Assembly (NCBI RefSeq): GCF_029892425.1
Contig: NZ_JARXWB010000001.1
Location: forward strand, 558,001-622,000
Direction: 5' to 3'
Source: Bradyrhizobium sp. BR13661
GTDB taxonomy: Bacteria; Pseudomonadota; Alphaproteobacteria; Rhizobiales; Xanthobacteraceae
Length of the DNA: 64,000 nucleotides
The translations under genes were made by a program, and so were the position numbers. Below are positions 15,928 through 28,093 of this stretch, in pieces. Position 1 is the first letter of the stretch. The number at the start of each line of letters is the position of its first letter. The notes under the pieces are model-generated. The model was not told the DNA's origin and did no database searches. It worked only from the letters and a program-made list of their open reading frames with translations.

Positions 15928-18597
15928 GTGCTGCAAAAACTCTCCACTTACCGAAACAAGCGTGATTTCGAGAAGACGCCGGAGCCGTCCGGCAAGACGA
16001 AAGTCGCGCCGTCGAAACAGCGTCGCTTCGTTATCCAGAAGCACGACGCGACCCGGCTGCATTACGACTTCCGCCTCGAATTCGACGGCGTCTTCAAATC
16101 CTGGGCGGTGACGAAGGGCCCCTCGCTCAATCCGCAAGACAAGCGGCTGGCGGTCGAGGTCGAGGACCATCCGCTCGATTATGGCGATTTCGAAGGGACC
16201 ATTCCCGACGGCCAATATGGCGGCGGCACGGTGATGCTGTGGGACCGCGGCACTTGGGAGTCCGACGATCCGGAAGCCGGTTTCAAGAAGGGAGATCTCA
16301 AATTCACGCTGCACGGCGAGAAGCTGCATGGAAGCTGGGTGCTGGTGCGGATGCGCAACCGCGGCGGCGAAAAGCGCACCAACTGGCTGCTGATCAAGCA
16401 CCGCGACGAATATGCCAGCGAGGATCAGGACATTCTCAGCGAAGACAAGTCGGTGGCGTCGGGCCGCGCCATGGATCAGATCGCCGATGGAAAGGGGCGC
16501 GCGCCAAAGCCGTTCATGCTGGCGAAGGGCAAGGGCAAGGCGGATGCAGTCTGGCAATCCAACCGCGCCGAGGAGACGCGGGGGCGCACCGTCAAGCCGG
16601 CGCCGCGCGCGGCGTTGACGAGCGGCAGGCCTGCGAAGAGCAAGGCCTCAAAAATGAAGGCAACGACCGCGACAACGGCCAAGAAGGTCTCGGAGATGCC
16701 GGACTTCGTTGCGCCGCAGCTTTGTACGCCGGTCGAGCGGCCGCCGTCAGGCGACCGATGGTGCCACGAGATCAAGTTCGACGGTTATCGCGTGCAGCTT
16801 CGGGTCGAGGATGGCGAGGCTACGCTGAAGACGCGCAAAGGCCTCGACTGGACCGACAAGTTTGCGTCGATCGCAGAAGAGGCCAGCGCATTGCCGGACG
16901 CGCTGATCGACGGCGAGATCGTGGCGCTCGACCATCATGGGGCGCCGAACTTCTCCTCACTCCAGGCGGCGCTGTCGGACGGCAAGACTGGGGAACTGAT
17001 CTTCTTTGCCTTCGATCTGTTGTTCGCTGACGGATTCGATTGCCGCCGTCTGCCGCTTGGCGAGCGCAAGGAACGCCTGAAGGTTTTGCTGGAGGCACGC
17101 AAGCGGAAGTCCAGCCAGATCCGTTATGTCGAGCACTTCGTGAGCGGTGGCGATGCGGTGCTGCAATCGGCCTGCAAGCTCGAGCTCGAAGGCGTGGTGT
17201 CGAAGAAACTGGACGCGCCCTATCGCTCCGGTCGCACAGAAAGCTGGAGCAAGGCAAAGTGCCGTGCCGGCCACGAGGTCGTGATCGGCGGCTGGAAGAC
17301 GACCAATGGAAAATTCCGCTCCCTGATGGCGGGCGTGCATCGCGACGATCATCTCGCTTTCGTCGGAATGGTCGGGACCGGATTTGGTGCCGACAAGGTC
17401 AAGCGCCTCATGCCGTCGCTGAAAGCCATGGCCGCCAAGGAAAGTCCCTTCGGCGGCGAGAATGCGCCGAAAAAGACCCGCGACGTGCATTGGCTGAAGC
17501 CCGAGCTTGTTGCAGAGATCGAATTCGCCGGGTTTACGGCCGATGGCAATATTCGTCAGGCTGCGTTCAAGGGCTTGCGGCAGGACAAGCCGGCCGAGGA
17601 GGTCGAGGCGGAAACGCCTGTGGATATCAAGCTCGCGCAGCCTTCTGCCAGAAAGCGCGTTCCGGCGCAGCCCGCGAAAGGGAAGGGCACAGCCGAGGTG
17701 ATGGGCGTCGTCATCTCGAAGCCGGAGAAGGAGCTGTGGCCCGATGGCGGCGACGGCGAGGGCGTCACGAAGCTCGATCTCGCCCGCTATTTCGAGGCCG
17801 TCGGCTCGTGGATGATCGCGCATATCAAGGGGCGGCCTTGCTCGATCCTGCGCGCGCCTGACGGGATCGGTGGTGAAACGTTTTTCCAGCGCCATGCGAT
17901 GCAGGGCACGTCGAACCTGCTTGAGCTCGCCAAGGTCTCGGGCGATCGCAAGCCCTATCTGCAGATCGACCGCGTCGAGGGCCTTGCCGCCGTGGCGCAG
18001 ATCGGCGGCGTTGAGCTGCATCCCTGGAATTGCGCGCCGGATGCCTATGATACGCCGGGCCGGCTGGTGTTCGACCTTGATCCCGCGCCGGATGTCGAAT
18101 TCGCCGATGTCGTGGAGGCGGCCAAGGAGATGCGGCAGCGGCTCACAGATATCGGCATGGGGAGCTTCTGCAAGACCACCGGCGGCAAAGGCCTGCATGT
18201 GGTGGTGCCGCTGCTGCATGGCGCACGCGACAAGGTGAGCTGGAAAGAAGCCAAGGCGTTCGCGCAAGGGGTTTGCCAGTGGATGGCCGACGACGATCCC
18301 GAACGCTATCTGCTCAACATGTCGAAGAAGCTGCGCAACGGGAAGATTTTTTTGGACTATCTGCGCAACGACCGGCTGGCCACGGCAGTCGCGCCGCTCT
18401 CGCCGCGCGCGCGCGATGGCGCGACGGTGTCGATGCCGCTGACCTGGGCGCAGGTGAAGGGCGATCTTGATCCGAAGCGCTACACGGTGCGCAGCGTACC
18501 AGGCATATTGCCGCGTTCGAAGGCGTGGGATGGTTATGACGATGCCGCTGCGTCGATCAAGGCGGCGATGAAGAAGCTTGCTGCGAAAATGAAGTAG
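15928..18597 (+). CDS. ligD: ATP-dependent DNA ligase D (multidomain NHEJ ligase)
   Basis: 889 residues, GTG start ([20 protein letters not shown]); nearby ATGs are in other frames. Domain order is phosphoesterase, ligase, polymerase/primase, as in Pseudomonas LigD. PE domain about 15-180 ([33 protein letters not shown]); ligase domain about 255-560 with AMP-accepting K283 in [12 protein letters not shown] and motif [20 protein letters not shown] domain about 600-880 with metal-binding D716/D718 in VFDLDPAPD and [14 protein letters not shown]. It trims, fills and seals broken ends held by Ku. A linker around 190-240 is Lys/Ala-rich and variable. Confidence 0.97.
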   Translation: MLQKLSTYRNKRDFEKTPEPSGKTKVAPSKQRRFVIQKHDATRLHYDFRLEFDGVFKSWAVTKGPSLNPQDKRLAVEVEDHPLDYGDFEGTIPDGQYGGGTVMLWDRGTWESDDPEAGFKKGDLKFTLHGEKLHGSWVLVRMRNRGGEKRTNWLLIKHRDEYASEDQDILSEDKSVASGRAMDQIADGKGRAPKPFMLAKGKGKADAVWQSNRAEETRGRTVKPAPRAALTSGRPAKSKASKMKATTATTAKKVSEMPDFVAPQLCTPVERPPSGDRWCHEIKFDGYRVQLRVEDGEATLKTRKGLDWTDKFASIAEEASALPDALIDGEIVALDHHGAPNFSSLQAALSDGKTGELIFFAFDLLFADGFDCRRLPLGERKERLKVLLEARKRKSSQIRYVEHFVSGGDAVLQSACKLELEGVVSKKLDAPYRSGRTESWSKAKCRAGHEVVIGGWKTTNGKFRSLMAGVHRDDHLAFVGMVGTGFGADKVKRLMPSLKAMAAKESPFGGENAPKKTRDVHWLKPELVAEIEFAGFTADGNIRQAAFKGLRQDKPAEEVEAETPVDIKLAQPSARKRVPAQPAKGKGTAEVMGVVISKPEKELWPDGGDGEGVTKLDLARYFEAVGSWMIAHIKGRPCSILRAPDGIGGETFFQRHAMQGTSNLLELAKVSGDRKPYLQIDRVEGLAAVAQIGGVELHPWNCAPDAYDTPGRLVFDLDPAPDVEFADVVEAAKEMRQRLTDIGMGSFCKTTGGKGLHVVVPLLHGARDKVSWKEAKAFAQGVCQWMADDDPERYLLNMSKKLRNGKIFLDYLRNDRLATAVAPLSPRARDGATVSMPLTWAQVKGDLDPKRYTVRSVPGILPRSKAWDGYDDAAASIKAAMKKLAAKMK

Positions 18598-18649
18598 GGT
18601 GGGTTACGCCTTCGGACTACGCTTCGCGTAGCCGAGGGCTAACCCACCC
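18597..18649. repeat. Palindromic repeat/terminator-like hairpin after ligD
   Basis: GGGTGGGTTA at 18597-18606 pairs with TAACCCACCC at 18640-18649, and an inner CTACGC-TTC-GCGTAG hairpin lies between them. It begins at the last base of the ligD stop codon and sits between convergent ligD and the DUF3309 gene. Elements of this kind (GTAGGGTGGGTTA...) recur in Bradyrhizobium intergenic DNA. Confidence 0.7.
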
Positions 18650-18660
18650 CACGAAGCTTG

Positions 18661-18825
18661 CTAGATCCGCCCAAGCAATAGCAGGATCAGCAGAATGACG
18701 ATGACGAGCCCGAGGCCGCCGCCGCCGTAATAGCCGGTGCCGTAGAACGGGCCGCCGCCGATGCCGCTGAAGCCGCCGAGCAGGGCGATGACCAAAATGA
18801 TCAGAATGATCGTACCGATAGACAT
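18661..18825 (-). CDS. DUF3309-family small membrane protein
   Basis: 54 residues: MSIGTIILIILVIALLGGFS, then a Gly/Tyr-rich loop (GGGPFYGTGYYGGGGLG) and a second hydrophobic span LVIVILLILLLLGRI. This two-span hairpin with a Gly-rich turn is the DUF3309 signature. GGAGGAGA stands just before the ATG. Function is unknown, but in alphaproteobacteria such genes are often part of the general stress response, and an EcfG-like promoter is found upstream at 18888-18912. Confidence 0.85.
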   Translation of the reverse strand: MSIGTIILIILVIALLGGFSGIGGGPFYGTGYYGGGGLGLVIVILLILLLLGRI

Positions 18826-18887
18826 GCGAATCTCCTCCAGCCCTTTGCTTGAAAGGGTCGTTGCAACCTGTCCCGTTGTGCGAGGGC

Positions 18888-18912
18888 AACTTGCCGCATG
18901 TTTTAAAGTTCC
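18888..18912 (-). promoter_or_regulatory. EcfG-like promoter for the DUF3309 gene
   Basis: On the minus strand, GGAAC (18912-18908), 16 bases, then AGTT, i.e. GGAAC-N18-TT. It lies about 63-87 bases upstream of the ATG at 18825. The -10 has one mismatch to CGTT. Confidence 0.45.
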
Positions 18913-19006
18913 GGTTCTGAAACGGGTCCACAGGTCCCAACTTGCATGGAACCTTTGCAGCTTCGCCCGGCATGACTATGTGAGGATCAGTCACCAGGGC
19001 AGGGCC

Positions 19007-19324
19007 ATGTCAGCACCGTTAGTCGTCTCCATTCCGCATCGCCTGGGCCGCGAAGAGGCAGTGCGCCGGCTCAAGGCCGGGCTCGGCCGCGCCGCAGCGA
19101 GCATCCCCGTGATGCAAGTCGAGGAAGAGCGCTGGAGCGGCGACAGCATGAACTTTCGTATCCGCGCGCTCGGCCAGATTGCGAGCGGCCAGGTCGATGT
19201 CGCCGACGATCATGTGAAGGTCGAGGTGGTGCTGCCCTGGTTGTTGCAGCGATTTGCCGAGATGGCACAGGCGGCCATCCGCAAGCGCGGACAGTTGCTG
19301 CTGACCAAGGATGACGGGAAGTAG
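19007..19324 (+). CDS. Polyhydroxyalkanoic acid system (PHA granule region) family protein
   Basis: 105 residues. SIPHRLGREEAVRRLKAGLG at the N-terminus and the later FRIRALGQIASGQVDVADDH fit the small PHA_gran_rgn (TIGR02610/PF09650) family, proteins of about 90-105 residues linked by genome context to polyhydroxyalkanoate granules. No PHA gene is in this window, so the role is taken from the family only. The ATG at 19007 follows CAGGGC. Its stop is 4 bases before the convergent end of treY. Confidence 0.7.
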   Translation: MSAPLVVSIPHRLGREEAVRRLKAGLGRAAASIPVMQVEEERWSGDSMNFRIRALGQIASGQVDVADDHVKVEVVLPWLLQRFAEMAQAAIRKRGQLLLTKDDGK

Positions 19325-19327
19325 GCC

Positions 19328-22111
<2,784 letters not shown>

Positions 22112-22112
22112 C

Positions 22113-23867
22113 TCAACCTCCGAGATGCCAGACGACCGACCAGGGCGGAAGTCGGCTGCCGGCCGCGCCGCCCCAGATCGGCGCGCCGGAATTGTAGCTG
22201 GAATGCGTGATGTCTTTGTCCGACAGGTTGGCCGTGAGCCGCAGCGTCGCGCCATCGCCCATCCGCCAATGCGCCGTGAGCAGGCCGTTGTCTTCAGCCT
22301 CGGCGCTCCCGAAGCGCGCGCCCTTCAGTCGCGGCATGATCTGCTTGCGGCGAAGCGTGAGCAGCTCGCGCACCAGCGCAAGCCGCTTGTCTTGCTCCGG
22401 CGTGCGGCCGGTCCAGTCGAGCACGGCCGATTGTGGCGTCGCCGGATCGAGCGGGTCCGGCACCTCGTCGCCATATTTCTCGTAAGCCCACGCATATTCC
22501 TGCTTGCGGCCTTTGCGCACGGCATCCGCAAGCCCGCCCTGAAAATCACAGAAGAACGGGAAGGGGGCTTTCGAGCCCCATTCCTCGCCCTGAAACAGCA
22601 TCGGCACCATCGGCGCGAGCAGCGTCACCGCGAGTGCCGCCTCGATCTGCTGCGGCGATGCCAGGCTCTCCAGCCGGTCGCCAAGGGGACGGTTGCCGAT
22701 CTGGTCGTGGTTTTGCAGGAAGTTGATGAAGGTTGCGGGCGGCAACTCGCCGCTCGCCTCGCCGCGCGGCCTCTTGCCCCAGAACTCCGAGATTTCGCCC
22801 TGGTAGACGAAGCCCGAGGCGAGCGCGCGTGCGAGGTCCAGGCGCGGCGTCTGGTAATCGGCGTAGTAGCCGTTGAGCTCGCCGGTCAGCAACACATGCC
22901 AGGCGTGGTGATAATCATCGTTCCACTGCGCGCGGTATTTGCCATTGGGCGGCTCCTGCGCGGCATCGAGCAGGCTCGCGCGATTGTCGCCATTCTCCAG
23001 CACGAGATGAATGTGCCGCCCGGTTGCCTTGGCAAGCTCGCCCACCGCAGCGCTGAGGTCGTGCAGCATCGATTGCTCGCCGGGGATCGCCATGATGTGG
23101 TTGGCGGCATCGAGCCGCAAGCCGTCGAAGCGATAGTCGGTGAGCCAGGACAATGCGTTCTCGACCGCAAAGGCCCGCACCTGCGGCACGCGATAGTCGA
23201 TCGCGCTGCCCCAGGGCGTATGCGCGTCGGTGAAGAAGCTTGGCGCGTAGCGGCCGAGATAGTTTCCTTCGGGCCCGAAATGATTGTAGACGACGTCGAG
23301 AAACACCATCAGCCCGCGCAGATGCGCCTCGTCGATCAGCGTCTTCAGGTCTTCAGGCCGGCCATAGGCGCCGTCGGGCGCGTACCAGAGCACGCCGTCA
23401 TAGCCCCAGCCGCGACGGCCGGCGAAATCCGCCAGCGGCATTAATTCGAGCGCGGTGATGCCGGATGCGACGAGATGATCGAGCTTGTCGATCATGGCGC
23501 GGTAGGTGCCATCGCGCGTGAAGGTGCCGACATGGGTCTCGATCAGCACCATCTCTTCCCAGGGGCGGCCGCGCCAATCCGTCGCGCGCCATTCGAAGGC
23601 GTCGTGATCAATCACTTCGCTCGGGCCGAACACATCCTCGGGCTGGAATGCGGACGCCGGATCCGGCACGTCGATCTCGTCGTCGATCCGGAATTTGTAA
23701 GGACTTCCGACCGGCAGGCCGGCGATGTCAGCGACATACCAGCCATCCTGCCGGCGCTGCATGGCGTGTCGTCGCTCGAGCAGGAGATCGACCCGGCGCG
23801 CACCGGGCGCCCACAAGCGGAACGACACGCCATCCCGGGTCGGCTTCGCCCCGAAGGATGGCCTCAT
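22113..23867 (-). CDS. treZ: Malto-oligosyltrehalose trehalohydrolase TreZ
   Basis: 584 residues from ATG 23867 (MRPSFGAKPTRDGVSFRLWA); the frame is open further upstream inside glgX, but the ATGA overlap with the glgX stop fixes the start. GH13 enzyme that releases trehalose from maltooligosyl trehalose made by TreY. N-terminal CBM48-like domain (about 1-100), then the barrel with YDGVLWYAPDGAYGRPEDLK, Asp in FDGLRLDAANHI, Glu in HLVLENGDNRASL and Asp in FLQNHDQIGNRP. Partner of TreY in the TreYZ route from glycogen to trehalose. Confidence 0.96.
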   Translation of the reverse strand: MRPSFGAKPTRDGVSFRLWAPGARRVDLLLERRHAMQRRQDGWYVADIAGLPVGSPYKFRIDDEIDVPDPASAFQPEDVFGPSEVIDHDAFEWRATDWRGRPWEEMVLIETHVGTFTRDGTYRAMIDKLDHLVASGITALELMPLADFAGRRGWGYDGVLWYAPDGAYGRPEDLKTLIDEAHLRGLMVFLDVVYNHFGPEGNYLGRYAPSFFTDAHTPWGSAIDYRVPQVRAFAVENALSWLTDYRFDGLRLDAANHIMAIPGEQSMLHDLSAAVGELAKATGRHIHLVLENGDNRASLLDAAQEPPNGKYRAQWNDDYHHAWHVLLTGELNGYYADYQTPRLDLARALASGFVYQGEISEFWGKRPRGEASGELPPATFINFLQNHDQIGNRPLGDRLESLASPQQIEAALAVTLLAPMVPMLFQGEEWGSKAPFPFFCDFQGGLADAVRKGRKQEYAWAYEKYGDEVPDPLDPATPQSAVLDWTGRTPEQDKRLALVRELLTLRRKQIMPRLKGARFGSAEAEDNGLLTAHWRMGDGATLRLTANLSDKDITHSSYNSGAPIWGGAAGSRLPPWSVVWHLGG

Positions 23868-25942
23868 GGCGCCCCCGCGAAGGCGAGCACCGAGCGCGGC
23901 GGCGCCTTGCTGTCGCTTCCTGACAAGAAATCGACACTGTTCAGCTTGGCATCCGTCGTATTCAGGACCTGCTGCCAGCTCTTGTACTCGGGCATTTTGG
24001 GCAATTTGAATGCGATCTCTTCGGGGGCGGCGTTCAGTACGATAAAGATCGCCGCGCTGCCCGGTTCCATCGGCCCCATCACATAAGAGAGGAACCGCCC
24101 ATCCGGGAATGTCCAGTCGCTCTCCGTCATCTCGTTGCCTTCGGGCGTCAGCCAAAGCGCCCCGTAGGAGATGCCGTCCTTCGGCCGGCCGTCGAGCCAG
24201 CGATGGCTGCGAAGCTGCGAGAACTGGCGGCGGATGTCCGCAAGATGAGCAACGAAATCGATCATGTCGTCGCCGTCCTTGCCGAGATTGTCCCAGCCGA
24301 CCCAGCCGATTTCGTTGTCCTGACAATAGGCGTTGTTGTTGCCGGATTGCGTGTTGCCGACTTCGTCACCGGCAAGGATCAGCGGAACGCCCTGGGCCAG
24401 CATCAGGCAGGCCAGCACATTCTTCCGCAGCTGCCGTCGCAGCGCCAGGATTGTGGGATCGTCGGTCGGGCCTTCGACACCGCAATTGTTGCTGTGGTTG
24501 TCGCTGGAGCCGTCGCGATTGTCCTCGCCGTTGGCCTCGTTGTGCTTTTCATTGTAGCTGAAGAGGTCGGCGAGCGTGAACCCGTCATGCACGGTGATGT
24601 GGTTGATGCTGGCGCGCGGCCGCCGCCCGTCATGGTTGAACAGGTCGGATGAGGCCGTCATGCGGCTGGAGATGTCGCCGATCAGGCTGCCTTCGCCGCT
24701 CCAGTAGCGGCGCATGGCGCTGCGATAGCGATCGTTCCATTCCGACCATTGCGAGGGGAAGGCGCCGACCTGGTAACCGCCGAGGCCGAGGTCCCACGGC
24801 TCGGCGACCAGCTTGACGGTGGCGAGCACCGGATCCTGGCGGATCGCGGTGAGGAACGAGCTGCCGCGATCATAGCCATTGGGACCGCGCGCGAGCGTCG
24901 TGGCGAGATCGAAGCGGAAGCCGTCGACATGGCAGACCTCGACCCAGTAGCGCAAGCTATCCATCACCATCTGCAGCACGCGCGGGTGGGTCAGGTTCAC
25001 CGAGGAGCCGCAGCCGGTGAAGTCGTCGTAATAGCGCGGGTTCTCGCGGTTCAGCCAGTAATAGGAGGCATTGTCGATGCCGCGATAGCACAGCGTCGGG
25101 CCGAGGTGATTGCCCTCTGCGGTGTGGTTGTAGACGACGTCCAGCATCACCTCGATGCCGGCATCGTGCAGGCGTGCGACCGTGGTGCGGAAGGAATCGA
25201 GCGCATTGTCCTGGGCGTAGCGCTGCTCCGGCGCGAAGAAGGACAGTGTGTTGTAGCCCCAGTAATTGGCGAGCTTCTTCTCCACCAGCACGCGGTCGTC
25301 GACGAAGGCATGGATCGGCAGCAGCTCCACCGTGGTGACGCCGAGCTTCTTCAGGTGCTCGATCATCGCCGGCGACGACAGCCCGCCATAGGTGCCGCGC
25401 AAATTCGGCGTCACGTCGTGGCGCTTCTGCGTCAGGCCCTTGACGTGGGCCTCGTAGATGATCGTGTCTTCCCAGGGGATGTTGGGCCGGATCTCGCGCC
25501 GGCCCCAGTTGAAGGTCTCGTCGACCACGACGCCCTTGGGCATGCCGCGCGCGTTGTCGCGCCGGTCGAACGACAGATCCTCGCGTGCCGAGCCGGTGCG
25601 ATAGGCGAAATGCGCATCGCTCCACACCAGCCTGCCGGCAAGCCGCTTGGCATAGGGGTCGAGCAGCAGCTTGTTGGCGTTGAAGCGGTGGCCGTGCTCG
25701 GGCTCGTAGGGACCGTGCACGCGATAGCCGTACAACTGGCCCGGCGAGACGTCGTTGAGGTAGCCGTGCCAGACGTGCTCGGTGCGCTCCGGTAGCTCGA
25801 TGCGTTCGAGCTCGCGGCGGCCCTGGCTGTCGAACAGGCACAGCTCGATCCTCTCGGCATGAGCGGAGAATAGCGCGAAATTGGTGCCGCGTCCGTCCCA
25901 GCTTGCACCGAGGCGAGCGGGCGATCCAGCAGTCAGGCGCAT
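23864..25942 (-). CDS. glgX: Glycogen debranching enzyme GlgX/TreX
   Basis: 692 residues. GH13 isoamylase-type enzyme that hydrolyses alpha-1,6 branches of glycogen to give linear chains for TreYZ and MalQ. N-terminal CBM48 (about 5-110, GTNFALFSAHAERIELCLFD), barrel with VDGFRFDLATTLARGPNG (nucleophile Asp), VKLVAEPWDLGLGGYQVG (acid Glu) and NHITVHDGFTLADLFSYN (Asp). Either the glgX or treX name fits; its place beside treYZ favours the trehalose-linked form. It starts 3 bases after the glgB stop and ends in ATGA with treZ. Confidence 0.95.
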   Translation of the reverse strand: MRLTAGSPARLGASWDGRGTNFALFSAHAERIELCLFDSQGRRELERIELPERTEHVWHGYLNDVSPGQLYGYRVHGPYEPEHGHRFNANKLLLDPYAKRLAGRLVWSDAHFAYRTGSAREDLSFDRRDNARGMPKGVVVDETFNWGRREIRPNIPWEDTIIYEAHVKGLTQKRHDVTPNLRGTYGGLSSPAMIEHLKKLGVTTVELLPIHAFVDDRVLVEKKLANYWGYNTLSFFAPEQRYAQDNALDSFRTTVARLHDAGIEVMLDVVYNHTAEGNHLGPTLCYRGIDNASYYWLNRENPRYYDDFTGCGSSVNLTHPRVLQMVMDSLRYWVEVCHVDGFRFDLATTLARGPNGYDRGSSFLTAIRQDPVLATVKLVAEPWDLGLGGYQVGAFPSQWSEWNDRYRSAMRRYWSGEGSLIGDISSRMTASSDLFNHDGRRPRASINHITVHDGFTLADLFSYNEKHNEANGEDNRDGSSDNHSNNCGVEGPTDDPTILALRRQLRKNVLACLMLAQGVPLILAGDEVGNTQSGNNNAYCQDNEIGWVGWDNLGKDGDDMIDFVAHLADIRRQFSQLRSHRWLDGRPKDGISYGALWLTPEGNEMTESDWTFPDGRFLSYVMGPMEPGSAAIFIVLNAAPEEIAFKLPKMPEYKSWQQVLNTTDAKLNSVDFLSGSDSKAPPRSVLAFAGAP

Positions 25943-25945
25943 CGG

Positions 25946-28093
25946 TCAGCTTTCCGGAACGAGGAAGATCGCAGCGAGCGGCGGAATGGTGAGGCGGAGC
26001 TCGGGTGCCTTGCCCTCAACGGTCTGTACCTCGCCGATGTTCCCGACATTGGTGCCGCCATAATGGGCGGAGTCGGAGTTGAGTACCTCTTTCCACTTGC
26101 CCGCAAAGGGCACGGGGACGCGGTAGTTGCGGTAAACGTTGGGTGAGAAGTTGATGACGACCAGACACCGCGCCTGCTCGCCAAATCCCTTGCGCAGCCA
26201 GGCGAACACGTTGCGGTTGGCATCATTGGTGATCAGCCATTCGAAACCGGCCTGGTCGCAGTCCATCTGGTGCAGCGCGGGGACGGCACGATAGAGCCGG
26301 TTGAGGTCGCGGATCAGCGCCTGGATGCCGGAATGGGTCTTGTATTCGAGCAGGTGCCAGTCGAGCGACTGGTCGTGATTCCACTCGCGGCTCTGCGCGA
26401 TCTCGCCGCCCATGAACAACAGCTTCTTGCCGGGATGGCCGAACATGAAGCTGTAATAGGCGCGCAAATTCGCAAAGCGCTGCCACTCGTCGCCGGGCAT
26501 GCGGCCGAGGATCGAGCGTTTGCCGTGCACGACCTCGTCATGCGACAGCGGCAGGATGAAGTTTTCCGAAAAGGCGTAGTGCAGGCCGAACAGGATCTCG
26601 CCGTGATGGTGCTTGCGGTGGATGGGATCCTTGCTGATGTAGTTCAGCGTGTCGTGCATCCAGCCCATGTTCCACTTGTAGCCGAAGCCGAGCCCGCCGA
26701 ATTCGACCGGGCGCGAGACCTGCGGCCATGCGGTGGATTCTTCGGCCGCCGTGGTCGCCTGCGGGAAGCGTGCGAACAGCTCGGTGTTGAAGCGGCGCAG
26801 GAAGTTGATCGCCTCGATGTTCTCGCGGCCGCCATACTGGTTCGGAATCCAGGCGCCGGGCGGGCGGCTGTAGTCGAGATAAAGCATGGACGCGACCGCA
26901 TCGACGCGCAAGCCATCGATGGCGTAGCGTTCCAGCCAGAACAGCGCGTTCGACACCAGGAAGTTCGTCACTTCGGTGCGGCCGTAATTGTAGATCAGCG
27001 TGCCCCAATCGAGGTGGCGGCCCTGCAGCGGATTGGCGTGCTCATACAGTGCCGTGCCGTCAAAGCTGCCGAGCCCGTGCGGATCGTCAGGGAAATGGCC
27101 GGGCACCCAGTCGAGCAGCACGCCGATGCCTTCGCGATGACAGGCATCGATCAGCGCCGCAAAATCCTCCGGCGTGCCGAAGCGGCTGGTCGGTGCGTAG
27201 AGGCCGGTCGGCTGATAGCCCCAGGAGCCGTCGAACGGATGCTCGCTGACGGGCAGGAATTCGAGATGGGTAAAACCCATGTCGCGGGCATAGGCCGGCA
27301 GCTGCTCGGCGAGCTCGCGATAGGTCAGCCAATCATTGCCGTCCTTGCGCCGCCACGAGCCGAGATGCACCTCGTAGATCGACATCGGCGCCGACAGCGC
27401 GTTGATGCCGTCGGGCGCCGGGCGCGGGCGCGGCAGATGCGCCTCGTCGAACACGATGGAGGCCGTCTTCGGCCTGACTTCGCTGGCAAACGCCATCGGG
27501 TCGGATTTCAGCGGCAGCAGGTGGCCGTGTGGACCGATGATCTCGAACTTGTAGTGGTCGCCAGCCCTGGCATTCGGGATGAACAACTCCCAATAGCCGG
27601 CGCCGCGCACCCGCATGGGATGACGCCGCCCGTCCCATAAATTGAAATCGCCGACCACGGATACACGCCGCGCATTCGGCGCCAGCACGACGAAGCCGAT
27701 GCCGTCGATGCCTTCGAGACGCATCGGATGCGCGCCGAGCTTGTCGTAGAGCCGCTGATGGGTGCCTTCGCCGAGCAGATAGAGATCGAAATCGGTCAGG
27801 ATCGGCGGGAAGCGATAGGCGTCCTCGAACTCGACGAATGTGTCGCCGAATTTGGCGCGGAGCTGATAGCGCCTGGAGCCGTTCGGCAGGGCGCCGATGA
27901 ACAGCCCTGATGCGTGGACGCGGTCGAGCTGGGCGACCTCGCCATGCTCACCGACGGCCTCGACATCGGAGGCATCGGGCAGGAAGGCGCGCACCACGCT
28001 CTTGTCGCCCTCGGGATGCAGCCCGAGATAGTGGAAGGGGTCGGAGTGGCGACCCTCGATGATGGCATAGGCTTCGGCAGGCAGTTTAGGCAT
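25946..28093 (-). CDS. glgB: 1,4-alpha-glucan branching enzyme GlgB
   Basis: 715 residues from the ATG at 28093 ([20 protein letters not shown]); an in-frame GTG at 28111 would add six residues. It introduces alpha-1,6 branches into alpha-glucan. N1 and CBM48 modules (about 5-220, [14 protein letters not shown] and [18 protein letters not shown]), barrel with [17 protein letters not shown] (nucleophile Asp), [15 protein letters not shown] (acid Glu) and [16 protein letters not shown] (Asp), then a C-terminal beta domain. The start overlaps the treS stop by 8 bases, so translation is probably coupled. Confidence 0.96.
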   Translation of the reverse strand: MPKLPAEAYAIIEGRHSDPFHYLGLHPEGDKSVVRAFLPDASDVEAVGEHGEVAQLDRVHASGLFIGALPNGSRRYQLRAKFGDTFVEFEDAYRFPPILTDFDLYLLGEGTHQRLYDKLGAHPMRLEGIDGIGFVVLAPNARRVSVVGDFNLWDGRRHPMRVRGAGYWELFIPNARAGDHYKFEIIGPHGHLLPLKSDPMAFASEVRPKTASIVFDEAHLPRPRPAPDGINALSAPMSIYEVHLGSWRRKDGNDWLTYRELAEQLPAYARDMGFTHLEFLPVSEHPFDGSWGYQPTGLYAPTSRFGTPEDFAALIDACHREGIGVLLDWVPGHFPDDPHGLGSFDGTALYEHANPLQGRHLDWGTLIYNYGRTEVTNFLVSNALFWLERYAIDGLRVDAVASMLYLDYSRPPGAWIPNQYGGRENIEAINFLRRFNTELFARFPQATTAAEESTAWPQVSRPVEFGGLGFGYKWNMGWMHDTLNYISKDPIHRKHHHGEILFGLHYAFSENFILPLSHDEVVHGKRSILGRMPGDEWQRFANLRAYYSFMFGHPGKKLLFMGGEIAQSREWNHDQSLDWHLLEYKTHSGIQALIRDLNRLYRAVPALHQMDCDQAGFEWLITNDANRNVFAWLRKGFGEQARCLVVINFSPNVYRNYRVPVPFAGKWKEVLNSDSAHYGGTNVGNIGEVQTVEGKAPELRLTIPPLAAIFLVPES

